Shown: one piece after another, positions 1 through 7,087 of the stretch
Numbering within the stretch: the stretch's first letter is position 1
Layout: each line of letters opens with the position of its first letter
The notes under the pieces: generated by a model
What the model was told of the DNA's origin: nothing
The model's database searches: none
The model's input: only the letters and a program-made list of their open reading frames with translations
Origin: Tannerella sp.
GTDB lineage: Bacteria; Bacteroidota; Bacteroidia; Bacteroidales; Tannerellaceae
DNA length: 20,988 bases
Assembly (NCBI GenBank): GCA_031267485.1
Contig: JAIRYY010000317.1
Coordinates: 1-20,988 of the forward strand
Direction of reading: 5' to 3'
Position numbers and translations under genes: made by a program

Positions 1-2
1 AC

Positions 3-239
3 TTCAGGAAAGGAAACGACGAAAACAGGTCGTCCGAAAACAGGAAGTTCGCGGAAGAAAGACTGGCATCCAAGAGCCGCAAACCATTCGGAGAAAACAG
101 GGAACCGCATCCAAAAGGCCGGAAACCGCCGGAGAGGGACGGCTACCCCCGTAAAAGGGAAAATAAGACCTTTGACCGGCAGCGGAAGCCATACGACCGG
201 AATCGCAGGACGTTTAAAAAGACAGGAAATGAAGATTAA
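3..239 (+). CDS. C-terminal tail of an unidentified basic protein (5' partial)
   Basis: An open frame enters from the left edge and ends at the TAA at 237-239, giving about 78 residues. The peptide is hydrophilic and low in complexity, dominated by Arg, Lys, Glu, Asn, Gly and Pro, with recurring ENR, RKP and DR patches and almost no hydrophobic residues. Such tails are known at the ends of Bacteroidota RNA-binding proteins, for example DEAD-box RNA helicases and rRNA pseudouridine synthases. The catalytic part lies outside the window, so I cannot choose between them. The stop is 5 bases before the ATG of the peptidase gene. RNA binding is an inference from composition only. Confidence 0.55.
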   Translation, partial: FRKGNDENRSSENRKFAEERLASKSRKPFGENREPHPKGRKPPERDGYPRKRENKTFDRQRKPYDRNRRTFKKTGNED

Positions 240-244
240 ATATT

Positions 245-2596
245 ATGAATACTCAATATAATCCCTGTAAAGGAAGCATAGCCGTGCAAAGGCCCTCCTC
301 CCCCGTCGTTGCGTTCTCCCTCCCCGTCATTGCGAGCGTAGCGAAGCAATCCAGGCACAGGCGACGACCCGGATTGCTTCGCTACGCTCGCAATGACGGG
401 AGGGCTGGTTTGGGTATTATTAAATATTATCTGCTGACATTGGTTTTGCTTTTATCAATCCCTGCCCTTATGGCTCAGGAAAGGGATTTGACCCTGCATG
501 ACCTTGTGCCGGGCGGGCGGAACAGCGACCGTTTCGCGCCGCAGTCCGTAAAGCAGCTGCAATGGTGTGGCGACGAATATGTTTACGTCAGGGGAGACAG
601 TCTGCTGGCCGCCTTGCCGACCGACAGGGAAGAGCGCGTGGCCTTTACGAAAGAGCGGCTGAACGGAGCGCTCGTGCAGGCCGGATTTCCGCCGGCAGGC
701 TCCATGCCGTCTTTTTTCGTGCCGGATAAAAAGAAAGCGGTGATTGCGTTTACATATAAGGACAACCGTATCCATTACAATCTGAAAACGGACCGGATTG
801 TGGCGGACTATGCGCTGGACAGGGACGGCAGCCGCTGGGAATACGATGCGGCAAACGGAAACATTGCATTCACCAGGGAAAATAACATTTATATCATCAC
901 GCCCGGCGGAGAGACGGAAACCGTGACGGACGAAACGGACGAAGGCATTGTTTGCGGGACGCCGGTGCACCAGAATGAGTTTGGCATACGCAAGGGACTG
1001 TTCTGGTCGCCACGGGGCGACGCCCTCGCCTTTTACCGCATGGACGAATCCATGGTGACGGACTATCCGGTTGTCAACGTGAGCGAACGGGTGGCCGCGG
1101 CCGAGCCGTTCAAATATCCGATGGCGGGGATGAAAAGCCACGAGGTGACGGTCGGCGTCTACCGCCTGTCCGCGAAACAGACCGTGTGGCTGAAGACCGG
1201 TTTGCCGAAAGACAAATATCTTACAAACATAACGTGGAGTCCGGACGGGGAAAGCCTGTATATCGCAGAGTTGAACCGCGGGCAGGACACGTGCCGGCTC
1301 GTGCGCTACAACGCGGAAACGGGAGCGCGCGAGGCGGAACTGTTTGTCGAGACGAACGCGCGTTACGTCGAGCCGCAGCAGCCGGCGCTGTTTCTTCCCG
1401 GCAATCCCGGACAGTTTGTCTGGCAAAGCCGGCGCGACGGGTACAATCATCTTTACCTCTATGATACGGACGGGAAGTTGCTGCGGCAACTGACGTCGGG
1501 CAAATGGCTGGTGAAGGAGGTGTCCGGCTTTGACGAAAAGGGGAAACATCTGTTTTTTACGGCCACAGCGCCCCGCGACGTGCGCTCCGCCGGCGAAGGC
1601 AGCCCGCTCGAAACGTACGCCTGGCAGGTCGAACTGAAAACAGGCCGGCGCAAGCTCCTGAACATAAAGCCGGGCGTTCACAGCGTCAGTTTCAACGCAT
1701 CCGCCACGCACATGCTGGATTATACATCTTCGCCGGCTGCGCCCCGCGACGTGGACATCATCCGCGTAAGAGACGTCCGCGAAGTCAAGTCGCTCCTGTC
1801 GGCAAAGAATCCTTTCGACGGATACGACATGCCCGGCATAAAAGTCGGCTCGCTCACCGCCGCCGACGGCCGGACGGAGCTTTATTACCGTTTGCTGACG
1901 CCTCCCGGCATGGACACGGCCAAAAAATACCCGGTCATCATCTATGTTTACGGAGGCCCCCACGCGCAACTGGTTACCGGAGGCTGGATGAACGGCGCGG
2001 GCGGATGGGACCTGTATATGGCGCGCAAAGGATACGTCATGTTCACGGTCGACAGCCGCGGTTCCGCCAATCGGGGGTTTGAGTTCGAAAGCGTCATACA
2101 CCGCCGTCTTGGCGAGGTGGAGATGGCCGATCAGATGGCGGGAGTGGAATTTCTGAAATCCCTGCCCTGCGTCGATTCGACGCGTATCGGCGTGCACGGC
2201 TGGAGTTATGGAGGTTTTATGACCACCGGTCTGATGCTTGCCCATCCCGGCGTGTTCAGGGCGGGTGTTGCCGGAGGTCCCGTGACGGACTGGCGCCGTT
2301 ACGAGATTATGTACGGCGAGCGTTACATGGATCACCCGGAGGAGAATCCGGAGGGGTATAAAAATTCCGGCTTATTGAATAAGGCGGGAAACCTGAAAGG
2401 GCGTCTGCTGCTGATTCACGGGGATATGGATCCCGTTGTCGTGTGGCAGCACAGCCTGCTGTTCATCAAGGCATGCGTCAATGCCGGAACGTTCCCCGAC
2501 TATTTCGTCTACCCCGGCCATCCGCATAATGTCACCGGCAAAGACCGCCCGCATCTTTATGAAAAGATCACGAGGTATTTTGACGACTTTCTTTAG
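245..2596 (+). CDS. Secreted S9B serine peptidase (dipeptidyl/prolyl tripeptidyl peptidase IV type)
   Basis: This is a prolyl oligopeptidase-family (S9B) exopeptidase, expected in the periplasm or at the outer membrane, that removes N-terminal di- or tripeptides. A beta-propeller-like region is followed by an alpha/beta-hydrolase domain. Numbered from the ATG at 245, the nucleophile is Ser654 in GWSYGG, Asp729 lies in HGDMDPVV and His761 in GHPHNV. The Glu pair that binds the substrate amino terminus in DPP IV is only half kept: VHQNEFG gives Asn244-Glu245. A hydrophobic signal peptide ending ...IPALMAQ begins only after residue 55. The first 55 codons run through a palindromic repeat and look non-native. 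An in-frame TTG at 410-412 would start exactly at the signal peptide, with GGGAGG a few bases upstream. The ATG at 245 is the only in-frame ATG before the signal peptide. The family is firm; the start and exact specificity (DPP or PTP) are not. Confidence 0.9.
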   Translation: MNTQYNPCKGSIAVQRPSSPVVAFSLPVIASVAKQSRHRRRPGLLRYARNDGRAGLGIIKYYLLTLVLLLSIPALMAQERDLTLHDLVPGGRNSDRFAPQSVKQLQWCGDEYVYVRGDSLLAALPTDREERVAFTKERLNGALVQAGFPPAGSMPSFFVPDKKKAVIAFTYKDNRIHYNLKTDRIVADYALDRDGSRWEYDAANGNIAFTRENNIYIITPGGETETVTDETDEGIVCGTPVHQNEFGIRKGLFWSPRGDALAFYRMDESMVTDYPVVNVSERVAAAEPFKYPMAGMKSHEVTVGVYRLSAKQTVWLKTGLPKDKYLTNITWSPDGESLYIAELNRGQDTCRLVRYNAETGAREAELFVETNARYVEPQQPALFLPGNPGQFVWQSRRDGYNHLYLYDTDGKLLRQLTSGKWLVKEVSGFDEKGKHLFFTATAPRDVRSAGEGSPLETYAWQVELKTGRRKLLNIKPGVHSVSFNASATHMLDYTSSPAAPRDVDIIRVRDVREVKSLLSAKNPFDGYDMPGIKVGSLTAADGRTELYYRLLTPPGMDTAKKYPVIIYVYGGPHAQLVTGGWMNGAGGWDLYMARKGYVMFTVDSRGSANRGFEFESVIHRRLGEVEMADQMAGVEFLKSLPCVDSTRIGVHGWSYGGFMTTGLMLAHPGVFRAGVAGGPVTDWRRYEIMYGERYMDHPEENPEGYKNSGLLNKAGNLKGRLLLIHGDMDPVVVWQHSLLFIKACVNAGTFPDYFVYPGHPHNVTGKDRPHLYEKITRYFDDFL
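323..400. repeat. Long palindromic repeat element, copy 1 (inside peptidase 5' end)
   Basis: Two perfectly complementary 30-nt arms (323-352 and 371-400) are joined by a short spacer. After one mismatch (353/370) two more pairs form, leaving the 12-base loop CACAGGCGACGA at 356-367. The arms begin CCCGTCATTGCGAG and contain CGTAGC/GCTACG where copies 2 and 3 contain GGAAC/GTTCC. The same loop in the same orientation occurs in copies 2 and 3. A partial duplicate of the arm start (CCCCGTCGTTGCG, 301-313) lies just upstream. It is read in frame by the peptidase ORF. Confidence 0.85.
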
Positions 2597-2690
2597 TGAT
2601 TAATGATTAATGATTAGTGGTCAATGATTAATGATTAGTGATTAATGATTAGTGATTAGTGGTTAATGATTAGTGATTAATGATAGTGGT
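2597..2690. repeat. Degenerate heptamer array (TGATTAA/TGATTAG/TGGTCAA)
   Basis: The sequence directly after the peptidase stop is built almost wholly from seven-base words such as TGATTAA, TGATTAG, TGGTTAA and TGGTCAA, repeated more than ten times. It is rich in stop codons in every plus-strand frame. The same words reappear at 2851-2890 and 3048-3125 around the duplicated units. No gene or promoter is visible in it. It looks like a slippage-prone simple repeat or an intergenic insertion target. Confidence 0.7.
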
Positions 2691-2749
2691 CAATGATTAT
2701 ACTAAGCCCGGCATGGTTTTGTGCATTGCTATTCATCGCAGTCTCCCTC

Positions 2750-2823
2750 CCCGTCATTGCGAGGAACGAAGCAATCCAGGCACAGGCGACGACCTGGATT
2801 GCTTCGTTCCTCGCAATGACGGG
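2750..2823. repeat. Long palindromic repeat element, copy 2
   Basis: A perfect 31-nt inverted repeat (2750-2780 and 2793-2823) has the 12-base loop CACAGGCGACGA (2781-2792). The arms differ from copy 1 in the middle (GGAAC in place of CGTAGC), and both arms changed together, so pairing is kept. No transposase is nearby. It resembles REP- or MITE-like non-autonomous palindromic repeats. Confidence 0.85.
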
Positions 2824-2940
2824 AGAAAAAAATATCCCGCGTGAAGTATAATGATAAGTGGTCAATGATTAATGATAGTGCTCAATGATTATACTAAGCC
2901 CGGCATGGTTTTGTGCACTGCTATTCATCGCAGTCTCCCT

Positions 2941-3012
2941 CCGTCATTGCGAGGAACGAAGCAATCCAGGCACAGGCGACGACCTGGATTGCTTCGTTCC
3001 TCGCAATGACGG
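2941..3012. repeat. Long palindromic repeat element, copy 3
   Basis: A perfect 30-nt inverted repeat (2941-2970 and 2983-3012) has the same 12-base loop (2971-2982) as copies 1 and 2. Its arms are identical to copy 2, as expected from the tandem duplication that contains both. Confidence 0.85.
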
Positions 3013-3125
3013 GAGAAATACAATGCACAAAAATATCCCGCGTGAAGTATAATGATAGTGGTCAATGAAGTGGTCAATGGTCAATGATAGTGGTTAATGG
3101 TTAGTGATGAGTGATAAGTGATAAC

Positions 3126-3153
3126 TTTTAATTCTTAATTTTTAATTCTTAAT
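3126..3153. repeat. Two 14-bp AT-rich direct repeats before purD
   Basis: TTTTAATTCTTAAT occurs twice without a gap, at 3126-3139 and 3140-3153, ending 8 bases before the purD ATG. It could unwind easily or act as an AU-rich leader helping translation start. No consensus -7 box is visible here. Confidence 0.6.
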
Positions 3154-3161
3154 TAAATAAA

Positions 3162-4433
3162 ATGAACATTTTGTTATTAGGCTCGGGAGGGCGAGAACAT
3201 GCGCTGGCATGGAAAATGGCGCAAAGTCCGAAATTAGGCCGGCTGTACATTGCGCCGGGTAACGCGGGTACGGCCACCGCGGGTGAAAATGTGGACATCA
3301 GGGTTAATGATTTTCCCGGAATCGGGAAATTTGTGCTTGACAAAGGGATTGACATGGTCGTTGTCGGGCCGGAAGATCCGCTGGTCAACGGCATATACGA
3401 CTTTTTCAAAGCCGGCGGGGCGCTGTCCGGCGTTCCCGTAATCGGCCCCAGCCGGTCGGGGGCGCGTCTTGAGGGAAGCAAGGATTTTGCAAAAGCGTTC
3501 ATGATGCGTCATCACATACCCACCGCGCGCTACAGGAGCGTCACGGCCGGACAGCTCGACGAGGGCATCGCGTTCCTCGACACGCTGAAAGCCCCATACG
3601 TGCTGAAAGCGGACGGCCTGGCCGCCGGTAAGGGCGTGCTCATCGTGGAATCGCGCGAAGAGGCCGTCGACGAATTGAACAGCATGTTGCAGGGCATGTT
3701 CGGCGACGCGAGCCGCACGGTTGTCATCGAAGAGTTCCTGGACGGCGTGGAATGTTCGGTCTTTGTCGCAACGGACGGGAATGATTATAAGGTCTTGCCG
3801 GTAGCGAAGGACTATAAGCGCGTCGGCGAGGGAAACGCCGGCCTGAACACCGGAGGCATGGGCGCCGTCTCGCCCGTCCCCTTTGCCGATGAGGCGTTCA
3901 TGCGGAAAGTGGACGAACGCATCATCCGTCCGACCGTCAACGGACTGAAGCAGGAGGGAATCGTTTATAAGGGATTCATTTTCCTGGGCCTCATTAACGT
4001 GGGCGGCGAACCCATGGTCATTGAGTATAACTGCCGCATGGGCGATCCCGAAACGGAAGCCGTCATGCTGCGCCTGCAAAGCGACCTGGTGGACTTGCTG
4101 GAGGGTATTGCCCGCGGCGACCTCCGCGAGCGGGAAGTGACGGAAGACCCGCGGACGGCGGTGACGGTCATGCTTGTCAGCGGAGGCTATCCCGAAGCGT
4201 ATGAAAAGGGTAAGGCGATCGACGGACTGAACGGCGTGCCGCCGGAGAGTATCGTTTTTCATGCCGGAACGAAAGCGGACGGCGGCGCCGTCTACACGGA
4301 CGGCGGACGGGTTATCGCCGTCAGCTCCCGCGGCGCGACAAAAGAAGAAGCTCTGGCCAAATCCTACGCCGGAGCCGGTGCGATACGGTTTGACGGGAAA
4401 TATTTCCGCCGCGACATCGGTTTTGACATATGA
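3162..4433 (+). CDS. purD: Phosphoribosylamine-glycine ligase (GAR synthetase)
   Basis: This cytoplasmic ATP-grasp enzyme joins glycine to 5-phosphoribosylamine, the second step of de novo purine synthesis. At 423 aa it has the usual single-domain PurD length. The N-terminal GSGGREHA motif (residues 7-14) is followed by the ATP-grasp segment [12 protein letters not shown] (148-159), then DGVECSVF, the glycine/phosphate-binding stretch [10 protein letters not shown], and MGDPETE (293-299) with the metal-binding acid residues. The ATG at 3162 gives the canonical start [10 protein letters not shown]. The gene stands alone between two repeat-filled spacers, and the 23-bp repeats start right at its stop codon. 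The assignment is secure. Confidence 0.97.
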   Translation: MNILLLGSGGREHALAWKMAQSPKLGRLYIAPGNAGTATAGENVDIRVNDFPGIGKFVLDKGIDMVVVGPEDPLVNGIYDFFKAGGALSGVPVIGPSRSGARLEGSKDFAKAFMMRHHIPTARYRSVTAGQLDEGIAFLDTLKAPYVLKADGLAAGKGVLIVESREEAVDELNSMLQGMFGDASRTVVIEEFLDGVECSVFVATDGNDYKVLPVAKDYKRVGEGNAGLNTGGMGAVSPVPFADEAFMRKVDERIIRPTVNGLKQEGIVYKGFIFLGLINVGGEPMVIEYNCRMGDPETEAVMLRLQSDLVDLLEGIARGDLREREVTEDPRTAVTVMLVSGGYPEAYEKGKAIDGLNGVPPESIVFHAGTKADGGAVYTDGGRVIAVSSRGATKEEALAKSYAGAGAIRFDGKYFRRDIGFDI

Positions 4434-4616
4434 CCCGTGCACGCATCATCTACCGCCCGGTGCACGCATCATCTACCGCCCGGTATACGCATCATCTACC
4501 GCCCGGTATACGCATCATCTACCACCCGGTGCACGCATCATGCACCGCCCGGTGCAGGCATCACGCACCGCCCGGTGCAGGCATCATGCACCGCTCGGTG
4601 CAGGCATCCTGCACTG
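4434..4616. repeat. Eight 23-bp tandem repeats with internal hairpins
   Basis: Eight head-to-tail units of 23 bp (the first has 22) occupy 4434-4455, 4456-4478, 4479-4501, 4502-4524, 4525-4547, 4548-4570, 4571-4593 and 4594-4616. The general form is CCCGGTGCAC followed by GCATCATCTACCG. Units 5 and 7 fold as CGGTGCA-7 nt-TGCACCG, and unit 3 as CGGTA-11 nt-TACCG. Junctions fold too, as TACCG-CC-CGGTA and GCACCG-CC-CGGTGC. Because 23 is not a multiple of 3, all three plus frames stay open and show a similar 23-residue peptide repeat, which I regard as an artefact. The array fills the gap between purD and the next gene. Confidence 0.9.
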
Positions 4617-4635
4617 ACCGAAACACGCAGAATGT

Positions 4636-5643
4636 ATGAGATACCGCACTTCGAATAAACGATTACGCACCCTGTCGGACTGGCCGTCCGTGCTGCTGAC
4701 TCTGGCGGTATGCCTGCTGTGCCGGATTTCATATTACGTCGCCGCACCGGCCGACGTTTTACCGGACTGGGCGTCATCGTGGACGTTTGCCGACCGGATT
4801 CTGACCGACCGGCTGGCGTCCGACCGGCTGTCGGCCTGTCTTGCCGGTTTCGTCATTACGCTGCTCGCGGCATACTTGCTGCAGCGCATAAGTGACGCCG
4901 GGACGCTCATACGCGAGCATACACGCCTGCCGTTCATGCTCTTCCTCGCCCTCACCGGCGCCAGCGCGGGATTGCTGCCGGTGAGGATTGCGGTCGTCCT
5001 ACTGTGTCTTGTCCTTGTAATCCACGAACTTTTCAGGTCATATCAGCAGCCCGAAGCAACCGGCCATTTTTTCAACGCGGGAGCGCTGATGGCTTTCGTC
5101 GGCCTGATCATACCGCAGATTGTATGGTTCGTTCCGCTTCTGTGGATTGGCATGTACCGGTTCCGTTCGTTGAGCGCCAGGAGTTTCCTCGCCTCGCTTG
5201 CCGGCATGTTCATAATCGGCTGGATTGTCGCGGCGTGGTGTCTGTGGCGTCATGACTTTTCGATGATTGCGGCGCTGTCCCGCGAATTGGCGGATTTTCA
5301 TATCCTTTCAGCCGAAAAGTTCGGATATAGCGGAATCGGTTCGCTCGTCGTCGTGGCAATGCTCGTCGTGTCGTTTTTCCACATCCGGGCGGAAGCGTTC
5401 GGCAATAGCGTGCGCGTGCGCCAGATGCTTTTCTTCTTGATGAACATGTCCGTCTGGTCGTTCGTCCCGATGCTGCTGTACGGACATTCGGACGCGCTTC
5501 CGGCCGTCCTGTGCCTTCCGGCCTCCGTCCTGATAGCCTGTTTCCTGGAAAACCTCCGGTACGGCCTCCGTTTTGTTCTGTATTATTTCATATTGCTGTC
5601 CCTCGTCGCCTCATTCATGCTGCAGTTATGGACTTCCTGGTAG
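4636..5643 (+). CDS. Polytopic inner-membrane protein of unknown function
   Basis: The 335-residue product has many hydrophobic segments separated by short charged loops, consistent with roughly eight to ten membrane spans. No catalytic motif or transporter signature is visible. A short basic N-terminus (MRYRTSNKRLR) precedes the first span, as expected for a cytoplasmic start. The ATG at 4636 follows the 23-bp repeat array by 19 bases. Another ATG at 4632 is in a different frame and opens only repeat-derived sequence. The last 16 bases overlap the start of the YqaA-type gene, so the two are likely translationally coupled. I do not recognise the family with confidence. Confidence 0.8.
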   Translation: MRYRTSNKRLRTLSDWPSVLLTLAVCLLCRISYYVAAPADVLPDWASSWTFADRILTDRLASDRLSACLAGFVITLLAAYLLQRISDAGTLIREHTRLPFMLFLALTGASAGLLPVRIAVVLLCLVLVIHELFRSYQQPEATGHFFNAGALMAFVGLIIPQIVWFVPLLWIGMYRFRSLSARSFLASLAGMFIIGWIVAAWCLWRHDFSMIAALSRELADFHILSAEKFGYSGIGSLVVVAMLVVSFFHIRAEAFGNSVRVRQMLFFLMNMSVWSFVPMLLYGHSDALPAVLCLPASVLIACFLENLRYGLRFVLYYFILLSLVASFMLQLWTSW

Positions 5644-6080
5644 AATATGGCTATATCGGCGTTTTCCTCGCCTCGTTTCTGGCCGCGACCATTTTGCCGT
5701 TCAGTTCGGAAGTGGTGCTGACCGGCGCGCTGGTGGGCGGGGCCTCCTACTGGCCGTGCATGGTAGCCGCAACGGTCGGCAACTTTCTCGGCGGCATGAC
5801 CTGCTACTGGATAGGAATGCTCGGCAAGACGGAATGGATAAAAAAATACCTGCGCCTCGACATCAGCAGGCTGGAGCGTATTCAACACCGGATAAAAGAC
5901 CGCGGTTCGTGGATCGGATTTTTTGTTTTCCTGCCCGGCGTGGGCGACTTTATCGCCGTCGCGCTCGGCTTCCTGCGGGTCAGCGTATGGCCCGTGGCCA
6001 TCTACATGTTTATCGGAAAAGCGCTGCGCTACTGGGTCTGGATGGAACTGGTATATAAAGTGCAGGGAATAGTCTCCTGA
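5628..6080 (+). CDS. YqaA/DedA-type small membrane protein
   Basis: This 150-residue inner-membrane protein resembles the YqaA branch of the SNARE-associated/DedA (VTT) superfamily. It has a hydrophobic N-terminal hairpin containing PFSSEVVL, a glycine-rich segment GNFLGGMTCYWIG, an amphipathic helix, and the conserved turn FLPGVGDFIAVALGF followed by a last span. DedA-superfamily members have been linked to lipid flipping and membrane homeostasis; the role of YqaA proteins is unsettled. The start MDFLVEYGYIG at ATG 5628 is preferred over an upstream in-frame ATG at 5511, because that one would encode a Pro/Arg-rich lead lying inside the previous gene. The 16-nt overlap with the upstream membrane protein suggests coupled translation. 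Confidence 0.85.
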   Translation: MDFLVEYGYIGVFLASFLAATILPFSSEVVLTGALVGGASYWPCMVAATVGNFLGGMTCYWIGMLGKTEWIKKYLRLDISRLERIQHRIKDRGSWIGFFVFLPGVGDFIAVALGFLRVSVWPVAIYMFIGKALRYWVWMELVYKVQGIVS

Positions 6081-6104
6081 ATGAAGAACGGTCATATCGA
6101 AACC

Positions 6105-6127
6105 GGCGGGAATACGACTTTTCCGCC
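6105..6127. terminator. Hairpin between convergent genes
   Basis: An 8-bp stem (6105-6112 with 6120-6127, GGCGGGAA/TTTTCCGCC side, one G-T pair) with a 7-nt loop lies 24 bases after the YqaA-type stop and 20 bases before the end of the converging AraC gene. It has no long T run. It may act as a bidirectional terminator. Confidence 0.4.
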
Positions 6128-6147
6128 AACCCGGCAAATGACGGCCG

Positions 6148-7041
6148 TCACGTAATGGTCTGCAAATATTTTTCCCTGTATTTGCCCGGAGAATAACCGG
6201 TCATCCTTTTAAACACAACGCCGAAGTATATGGGGTTCTCGTAGCCGACCTTATAGGCGATTTCCTGGCATGTCAGTGTAGTCATCACCAGCAGTTCCCG
6301 GCTTTTACGGATGCGCAGTTCCTGCATGTACTGATTCGGAGATAATCCCGTCTGTTGCTTGAATATGTGCCGGAACCACGAATAACTCATGCATATCTTA
6401 TCCGCAATATCTTCGGGGCGGATATTCGTATGCGAATGTTCGAACATAATCATTTTCGCCCTGTTTATCTGCCGGGTTATTTTTTTCGGGTCGGATGCGG
6501 CGATTTTATCCAGGGAATAAGTCATGCCAAGCAGCAGATTGGCAATGCCGGACAATATCTGCTGATAACCGGCATTCTGTTCCAGCGCGATATGGATTGC
6601 ATTAGCATACAGTTTCACGATTTCAGGATTGCAGCCTGTGTTAAACAGATTTTTCTGCCGGTCGAAGATCCCGTTCCCGACGCGTTCATCCATCTCATGG
6701 CCTTTGAATCCGATCCAGTACTCCTCCCATCCGCGCGACTTGTCCGGAGCGTAGCTGTGCCATTCTCCGGGAAAGAGCAGAACCATACTTCCCGCTTTCA
6801 GCTTCACATTTTCTTTCGCCGATGACGAAAAGGAACCGCATCCGTCGGAGATATACAAAAGAACGTATTCATCCAGAATCCGTCCCTTGTGCATGGAAAA
6901 AAAATATTCGTCCGGATGATTCCGCGGAGGATATTCCGCATGGGGCGCAATACGCTGAAAACCTACCGTATTGACGGTTATGCCCCAGCGTTTGTCCTGC
7001 TCGTTAGCTATTAAATATTTGATGCTGACATCCTTTTTCAT
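6148..7041 (-). CDS. AraC-family transcriptional regulator
   Basis: This 297-residue regulator has an AraC-type N-terminal cupin-like sensor (about 25-115, with PHAEYPPRNHPDEYFF and LLFPGEWHSYAPD) and a C-terminal double helix-turn-helix domain (about 190-295). Helix pairs lie near 208-229 (PEDIADKICMSYSWFRHIFK) and 257-278 (TCQEIAYKVGYENPIYFGVV), followed by the family signature FKRMTGYSPGKYR. Sensors of this kind usually bind sugars or related small molecules. The gene is transcribed away from the urea operon, with a TrpB-like remnant between them. Its target is unknown, and control of the urea operon is possible but not supported by any visible site. The ATG at 7041 follows a good -7 box by 23 bases. 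Confidence 0.92.
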   Translation of the reverse strand: MKKDVSIKYLIANEQDKRWGITVNTVGFQRIAPHAEYPPRNHPDEYFFSMHKGRILDEYVLLYISDGCGSFSSSAKENVKLKAGSMVLLFPGEWHSYAPDKSRGWEEYWIGFKGHEMDERVGNGIFDRQKNLFNTGCNPEIVKLYANAIHIALEQNAGYQQILSGIANLLLGMTYSLDKIAASDPKKITRQINRAKMIMFEHSHTNIRPEDIADKICMSYSWFRHIFKQQTGLSPNQYMQELRIRKSRELLVMTTLTCQEIAYKVGYENPIYFGVVFKRMTGYSPGKYREKYLQTIT

Positions 7042-7064
7042 CGCACAGTTCGTTCTTTATCCTG

Positions 7065-7072
7065 CAAATATA
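7065..7072 (-). promoter_or_regulatory. -7 box for the AraC-type gene
   Basis: On the minus strand this reads TATATTTG, a full match to the Bacteroidota -7 element TAnnTTTG, 23 bases before the AraC start codon. No TTTG lies 19 bases further upstream, so the -33 element is weak or absent. Confidence 0.5.
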
Positions 7073-7087
7073 TGTTTTTTCCCGGAC

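Larger units (their letters stand above)
2681..3060. repeat. Tandem duplication of a ~190-bp composite unit
   Basis: Two nearly identical units lie head to tail, about 2681-2872 and 2873-3060. Each has a heptamer-like lead (TGATAGTG), a stretch starting TTATACTAAGCCCGGCATGG, a 72-74-nt palindrome and a tail AAAATATCCCGCGTGAAG. Unit 2 has lost two C residues before GTCATTG and gained about a dozen bases (around 3018-3029) before the tail, which repeat the ATGCACAA-like sequence. A short minus-strand ORF through unit 1 is a by-product of the palindrome. No coding signal is seen between 2597 and 3161. Confidence 0.8.

Noticed and set aside
455..2335. 626-residue open frame on the minus strand
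   Set aside because: It lies fully opposite the S9B peptidase, has no recognisable motif and is His/Arg-rich, typical of an antisense shadow of a GC-rich gene.
2677..2865. 62-residue minus-strand ORF (VIARNEAIQ... type peptide)
   Set aside because: It is a translation of the palindromic element; such peptides arise wherever this type of repeat is read in frame.
2597..3161. Insertion sequence
   Set aside because: The long palindromes and duplicated units suggested mobility, but there is no transposase frame and no clear target-site duplication, so I list them only as repeats.
3234..4442. 402-residue open frame on the minus strand
   Set aside because: It is the antisense shadow of purD, which has clear ATP-grasp motifs.
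4434..4616. Possible CRISPR array
   Set aside because: The 23-bp units are directly adjacent with no spacers, and no cas genes are nearby.
4261..4658. Three overlapping plus-strand ORFs with repeated peptides (ARIIYRPV, HHLPPG)
   Set aside because: They are the three frames of one 23-bp tandem array. The same peptide repeat in all frames is the expected result of a period not divisible by three.
5511..5627. Longer start for the YqaA-type gene
   Set aside because: The extra 39 residues are Pro/Arg-rich, lie inside the previous gene and do not fit the family; ATG 5628 gives the normal start.
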